Positions 58,211-64,000 of a stretch of DNA of 64,000 bases are shown one piece after another. Below the pieces are notes generated by a model. The model ran no database searches, was not told the DNA's origin, and saw only the letters and a program-made list of their open reading frames with translations. Both the position numbers and the translations under genes were made by a program. How positions within the stretch are numbered: position 1 is the first letter of the stretch; the number at the start of each line of letters is the position of its first letter. The stretch comes from Phalacrocorax aristotelis (Eukaryota; Chordata; Aves; Suliformes; Phalacrocoracidae), in NCBI RefSeq assembly GCF_949628215.1, contig NC_134276.1, positions 134,602,125-134,666,124 on the forward strand, read 5' to 3'.

Positions 58211-61200
58211 TAGGCAGTCTTCCCAAACTCAGACTGAAGCCAACAGGATTCTTTCCAATGATTTAAAGGGTGCTGGATGGGATCCTACAGAAAATTGGCA
58301 CAACTTTGAACTGACATTTCTATTTTGACTAGTGCCTGCCATTTACAGCCCTGCAGATAATTGTGCACTAGCTGCTGTTAGAACGCACCAGGTGCTGTTC
58401 TTACATGTCAGTCTTAGAATAACTCTGCTTTTGCCCAACTTCAGAACATCCTCCAGTCCTGAAGCCTTTCTGTGATTCACATGCCTCATTTCTCAAATCA
58501 CCAATAGTTCAGGTTCCTGTGCAAATTAATATGCTACAGAAGGTGAAAATCACAGCTCAATCTGTCCTTCTCTGCATAATGAATCTTTCTTTGCATGCTC
58601 CTTACATTCCCCCAAGCAAATAATTCATTCTTCCACACTGGTAAGTGACAAATTGGCTTCTTCCAAAAGGAATTCTTGCCTTCTTAGATAATCCTTTTAA
58701 CACTCCCCTGTACCCTGGCTGCTAATACTCTCACATTGTGCCACTATCTTGACAGCCTTTCCTCTTTGTTCATGTAGACTGTGCCGCTTGTCAGCCACAG
58801 AGAGGATGTTTCCAGGCAAGCGCTAAATTACTGTGTGAGAGCTCTTCTTTTCAGCTGTGAAATTAGCTCCAGAGCAGAAGACACAATTTTCACCTTCCTC
58901 CTGTCCATGTCAGTTGAACATGTAGGTCCACACAGCAAAGGTCTCTTCCACCCAGACACCAAGAAAGCTGTTGCCAGCAGTTATCCTGGAATGTCCCCAT
59001 CAAGCTTTGCTGCAGGCAGAGCTTATAGGAGAAAACATTTGCAGACTAAATGAGAACTGCAGGTCATAACACCATGGTTGACAACTCACTTCAACTCATT
59101 CCCTAAATCACAGTCATACATACAGTGTTAGTACCTGGTTTCCCCTTCATCAAACCCAACTCCCGGTGGACTTCCATCTCCCAAAGTTCCCTGGCATTAA
59201 ATGACATGCTGTTACTGACCCTAACACATGTATTCTGAATTCTTGCCCAAACTGGTGTTTTCTCCAAAAACCAGCACTTTTGTGTCATTACATGGGAATC
59301 CCAGCTTTCATTGTGAAAGACAGAAATATTAGCTTTAAAAGATGTGATTACAAAACAGGACTTGCAACATCTCAAAGAAGCAAACTTAACCCTATCTACT
59401 AACACGGTAATTTTCAAGTCTTCCTATGTTAGGGACCCCAGTAAGTAATTTTTAAAAGGGTTGGCAAAGCTGAAGACTGTCTCAATTGTAGTTTCTTTTG
59501 GAAAAGCCTATTACACAGATATGCTTCCCTACCTGCAATTCCAGTCTTGTCTATTGCTTTTGGGGGACACTAGAAAGGAAGGAGTTATCGAAAGGTCTTT
59601 TCCAATGGATATCAAAAAATGCTAATGCTTTCACATGGAAAGTAGAAATTTGGTGAAAACTTCCACATCAGAGCATGGCAAAGGCACATCCTGTATGTGT
59701 CCAACACTCGTGATGAGGCCCATCCCTTCAATACAGACAACGGAATGTCGTTATTTTAGGGATAATATCTCTGAACTGCATTGGTAGTAGCTCCTACTAG
59801 GGCTACTTTCCAGTAGAGCAGACATAGCAGTTGTGAAACAGTCTGCAGGGAAGTGTCTATCACAGCAAGTCCCTGGAAGAGAGAAGCAAGTGCTACATGG
59901 TAGGTGTAAGATACATATGGCTGAACCTGCCCGCTGATGGGGAGATGGACTTCTGAGGCCCCTTCTAAGGCCTGCGTGCAAGAGGTAAACCTGAGAACAT
60001 GCACTCTGCCAAAGCCATAACCAGGAGCTTGGAGTCACTTGGTTTTGAATGCAATAGGAGTTCCGGCCATCCATATTCCCAGAGGCCTGCTCCTTCTTTC
60101 ACTACTAGCTGGTGAGTTATGGAACTGAAGACTGCTGAGCCACCTACATGTTTTCAGTCAGTCCTCTTTTCAAGAGACTCCACTGGCAAATGCCAGGATA
60201 TACCTGAAGAGTTATACAAAAATAAGTGCAATCAGCAAAGAGATCATAAAAATGAGAGCAAGGACAGCCAGCGGGTTTATTATGTCTCAGGAAAATAGAA
60301 TAACCCCTTCCCTTTATTTTCTTGCTAGTAAATTGTCACAACCAAAGCCATGAATCATTTACCTGCAAATGCCCTCAGTGTCTGTAAATGCTGTTAGACT
60401 CCTCACGTTCTATGCGCTGGCACTGGGACATACAACTGTCTTACAAATCCCGCCCCATCAAAAAACTTCCTGGCACCAGTGGATATGCCAATCTGCTACT
60501 GAGTAGGATGCAGCAAACAACATTTTCTGCTGTGTGGGAAGAAACAACTTCTAATTCCAACTCTGTGACTTGTGTTGGCTGGCAAGGACAAACAGGCAAT
60601 GAGTTACAATGAAAGTACAACTCCTCTATCAGTCCAGAGACAGCCTACATGGCTCCTTCTCTAAGCAGATGTATACTTCACAAAAAATTGCCAGTGGCAG
60701 TAGCCTGAAGCATTTACTGTAGCCAGTCTACTAACTGTCACTTTGGAGTTTAGGGCATGAAAAAAAGTCATCCTTTGACCAAGGAACAGCATAGAAGTTC
60801 CAATTAATTCTTCTGCAGACATTTTCCTTTATGCACCAGGGGTACAGGAGCAAAATGCATCTGCAAGTTATTATATGCTGAAAGCAACATAAAACTGTCA
60901 GGGAAAACCTCAAACATTAATATTTTTCCTCTCAAATGGTTTTAAGAGCTGAAGAGTTTTGGGGAACAGATGATCTGTAGCAGTTGTATCTTCTCACTTC
61001 TGCTTTCCACAATGCAGCATGCCTGGGCTTACACAGCAATGTTATCCTCAGGCTAATAAGAGAAGAGAGCTAGGTTGCACAGGTTGACCTGTCTAACGTT
61101 TGCATGGGTTTTGCCCCATTTTCTTTTAATGATGGTTCTTATGAAAATGTCATATCTCCCCCATTAACCCTTTCCTGTTTCTTCTCAACAATTAGCAGGC

Positions 61201-64000
61201 CAACAGTGGATCAGTTTGACCTTTCTTCCTTGGCAATTATTTGACCTGTACAGCAAAGGTGGTTGCCATAAAAGTTTCAGTCATACAACCATTTGTATCC
61301 CTCTTGCGCTTGTGTTGCTAATAAAGGTTTATATTTGGCATGGACAGACAGCATTGAGTTGTTTACACTCCTAACAGAGAACAATCCTGTTTTCCTGTTA
61401 CACCTTAAGAAGGAAATACACTATAACAACACTGCAATAGCCTGTAAGACCCAGCTACCAGATTAGGTCAGCCTGGCCCAACTCTCAGGCAAATAAAATG
61501 CTTCAGGCAATTGCAGCAGGAGCCTCTGTAGTTCCAGCAGTGGATTGAGAGAGTATTTCTGTGGAGAACACCTGCCCCAAAGCCAAACAACGTTGCGTAG
61601 GGCCATAAGTCATGGTAGGGCTCCATTTGTTTTTGTCGAAGTACACACAGAAGAGCAAGCACATCATTCGTGCAGCAGTATGCATGCAAGGTTGTGCGAG
61701 CCATGACTGAAAATTCAGGTATTACTATTTTCTGTTGCTCATAACCATCCTGTTTCTGTCCCCCAGTGGGGTAGAGAGAATCCACAGAATTGGGAGGGGG
61801 CAAGGGGGAGCAGGACAAGAAGTAGAGGAAGAACAACATATGCCAAGACACAGGCCTGTTCAGGGACATTCGTACAATGTCATTTCTGTTGTATGCTTCT
61901 GGAAACTGCTCTGTAGAGTCCCGCTCCACTGTGGTCCCTCTTTGTGTCAGTTCCACTCACTTTGAAGTGGAAAATTAAAATCAGGTAGCAACAGGGCTAG
62001 GCAGAAAGTACCCCAGAATACACTGAAACCACACTGTTCACCCCACCTGTAGGGACATTTGCTTCTCCCTAACTCAGCTGGGGCCCAAGATGAAGAGGTT
62101 AGAGTAGCAACTGCTACTACTTCACCTGAAGAGAGAAAAGGGAGAATCCTTACTTGTTCTGGTGATCAGAAAGAGCAACTTCAGGTTTTGGGAAACAGAA
62201 ACCTTTAAGGAGCAAGAACCAATATACTGTGATCTAGTTAAGAGCCCCAACAAGATTAATCCTCATTAGGAAAGGACTATGAGACTGATTCCTTGGGCTG
62301 TCATCACACTGACTACTCTGCCAGCAGTGGTGACTGCCCACTGGGATGTGTGGCTGTACATCTCAGTACCATGAGAGCTGACAATTTCTTGAGGTTACAG
62401 GCCAGAGCTGACAAGCTTCAAGACAACTCTTTGCTTTAGCCCATCAGTAGATGGTCCCTACACTATCAGCTCTCCATAGCTGGCAAACTCAAGCCCTGCT
62501 GGTCTGAACACCACTGTTACTAAAGCACTATTATGACGTGAGAGCTCCTGCCTGAAGGGTCCAGTTGTACACAAGCACTTAGTATGACAGGGGAACATTT
62601 TAAAATGCTTCTCAGTGAGGTCATTAAAATGGAGAGAAACTTCCACTGTAGTTACAGAGTCAAGAAGACACAGCAGTCTGAGAAGCAAGCTAGCTAGTAC
62701 AGAGCAGGTCATATACTTTCACTGCTCCATGCTTCAACTTTCACAGCTATCAAACAGAGGAAAGAACCTGTCCTCTATAAAGCTTATATAAATCTACAGA
62801 TAGAAATTACAAAGAAACTAGGGCTTATTATGTAAGAGATCCTGCTCTTCTGCCACATAGCGCTACTTCAATAACAGTCCCTTCGACCCAAGGGCAAGAC
62901 ACTCCTTTCCTCTACACAAAGTTCCTTTTCCCAGTCAGGGCTGCCCTTAGATGTTCTGGAGAGTATAGAACAGCATGTTTTCAACAGCCTGCAGGATCTT
63001 TAAATGTCACCACTTGCTAAAGACAGATCACTGAATTATATTTGCTCTGACTCAGGCTGCCAGAAGGGTGAAGGGACAGCTCCATCCATTATGCACGTCC
63101 AATAAAACACCACAAGTGAAGGATCATAGATGCAAAACAGCAGGTGAGCCTGCTGCCCCTATCCTAATAAGCCGAGTTAGGCAAGGGGCAAGCTGAGACA
63201 GGGAAAAGCAGAACACTGCAGCATGTGGAAAGGCTCCTGCCTCAGCCTTCGCATATGAGCAGTCTGGGTGAGCAATGGCCTTTTCCAGACTCCGCATACC
63301 AGCAAATGGAACATCACCTCCAGTCCACCTTTTTCAGTTTTGCAGGACTCAAAATAGCATGACACTCTCCATAACAAGAGGGAAGCATGGCATTTCCACT
63401 GCTTATTATGGAATGGCCAAGCTCTCACAGCACCACAGATCCATGGTTAAGACAGATTCCTCTTATTGCCCCATTCACAGCTGCTTTGCTAAGCCGCAGC
63501 CATCTCTGGGATCACCCTGCCCAAGGAGACAAACAGTGCATCTTGCTGGAGCCGTTACCTCTCAACACCTTATCAGTTTAAGTTGTGGTTCTTCTCACAC
63601 ATGTCTCCAGCTCGTCAGAACAGAAGGTGGTTTGTGAGAAACTGCTTGGTAGAGGAGCAACAGCAGAGCAAAAGCAAATAATGCTTGGGTATACTTTAAA
63701 AAACACAGCTAAATGGGAAAGAAGGCCCTTGACTGCTCCCTAACTCAGTTCCTCCATCTGCAGCTCCTGCACTGTGATCCTGGTAAGTAATCATTAGAGC
63801 AGTTGTAAGAATAGGCCAAAACAGAGACTGAGTTCAGCTGTTCTCTTCATCTATGTCCTCAGTGCTCCTTCAAGTCACTTATGAAGCACTTTAGCTAGCA
63901 GAGAACATGGAAACTGGCAATAGAAGGTCAATGAGCAGGACCCTAGACTCTTGCTGTTCTGGTAGCTTCCTCAGCTAAAAGCAAATCAATCCACCACCTT
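58211..64000. other. Region without recognised genes
   Basis: No exon of ITFG2 (expected next by synteny) or of any other family was recognised on either strand in 5.8 kb. The longest open frame is 162 codons on the minus strand (61468-61956), with no domain I know. The DNA has ordinary, mildly AT-rich composition. Confidence 0.65.

Noticed and set aside
59751-60074. Overlapping minus-strand frames of 82 and 107 codons
   Set aside because: I compared them mentally with ITFG2 and with reverse-transcriptase or envelope motifs and saw no match. They are consistent with chance.

Overview
The window is nuclear DNA from a vertebrate, almost certainly a bird. It holds CR1 LINE fragments with the bird-type 3' end (ATTCTATGATTCT-like octamers), an avian ERVL-like LTR, and compact multi-exon genes in the conserved TULP3 - RHNO1 - FOXM1 - NRIP2 order known from human 12p13.33. 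I cannot name the species. There is no bacterial, plasmid, phage or CRISPR content. I found no new multi-gene system. The interest lies in gene regulation, a few altered motifs, and a degenerate telomere-like block.

Layout. (1) 1-14.8 kb, minus strand: the 5' end of TULP3. Coding exon 2 is at 698-749 and coding exon 1 at 14570-14616, separated by a 13.8-kb intron that carries a CR1 copy. A CpG-island promoter lies at about 14.6-14.8 kb, and exons 3 onward lie left of the window. (2) 15.1-17.7 kb, minus strand: RHNO1, with two coding exons and a non-coding first exon. (3) About 17.7-18.2 kb: a CpG-island promoter shared head-to-head by RHNO1 and FOXM1, with an E2F site abutting a CHR element, two CCAAT boxes and GC boxes. 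(4) 18.1-28.1 kb, plus strand: complete FOXM1, with a non-coding exon 1 and eight coding exons (805 codons), ending at an AATAAA at 28085. (5) 28.1-38.6 kb: intergenic DNA with a CR1 fragment (34.07-34.33 kb) and an ERVL-like LTR (about 36.9-37.5 kb). (6) 38.9-55.2 kb, plus strand: complete NRIP2, with six coding exons (252 codons) and an AATAAA at 55147. (7) 56.6-57.8 kb: a 1.2-kb degenerate CCCTAA (telomere-like) array followed by a GC-rich repeat. (8) 58.2-64 kb: no gene recognised.

How the genes relate. FOXM1 drives G2/M transcription. RHNO1 couples the 9-1-1 clamp to ATR checkpoint signalling. Their shared E2F/CHR promoter fits coordinated S-G2/M expression. TULP3 is a ciliary trafficking adaptor whose promoter carries a candidate RFX X-box and an NRF1 site. 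NRIP2 is a nuclear-receptor corepressor with a retropepsin-like fold, and in this sequence its DTG-type motif reads NTG. Exon calls rest on reading-frame continuity, splice-site dinucleotides and remembered human protein sequences. No alignment was run.
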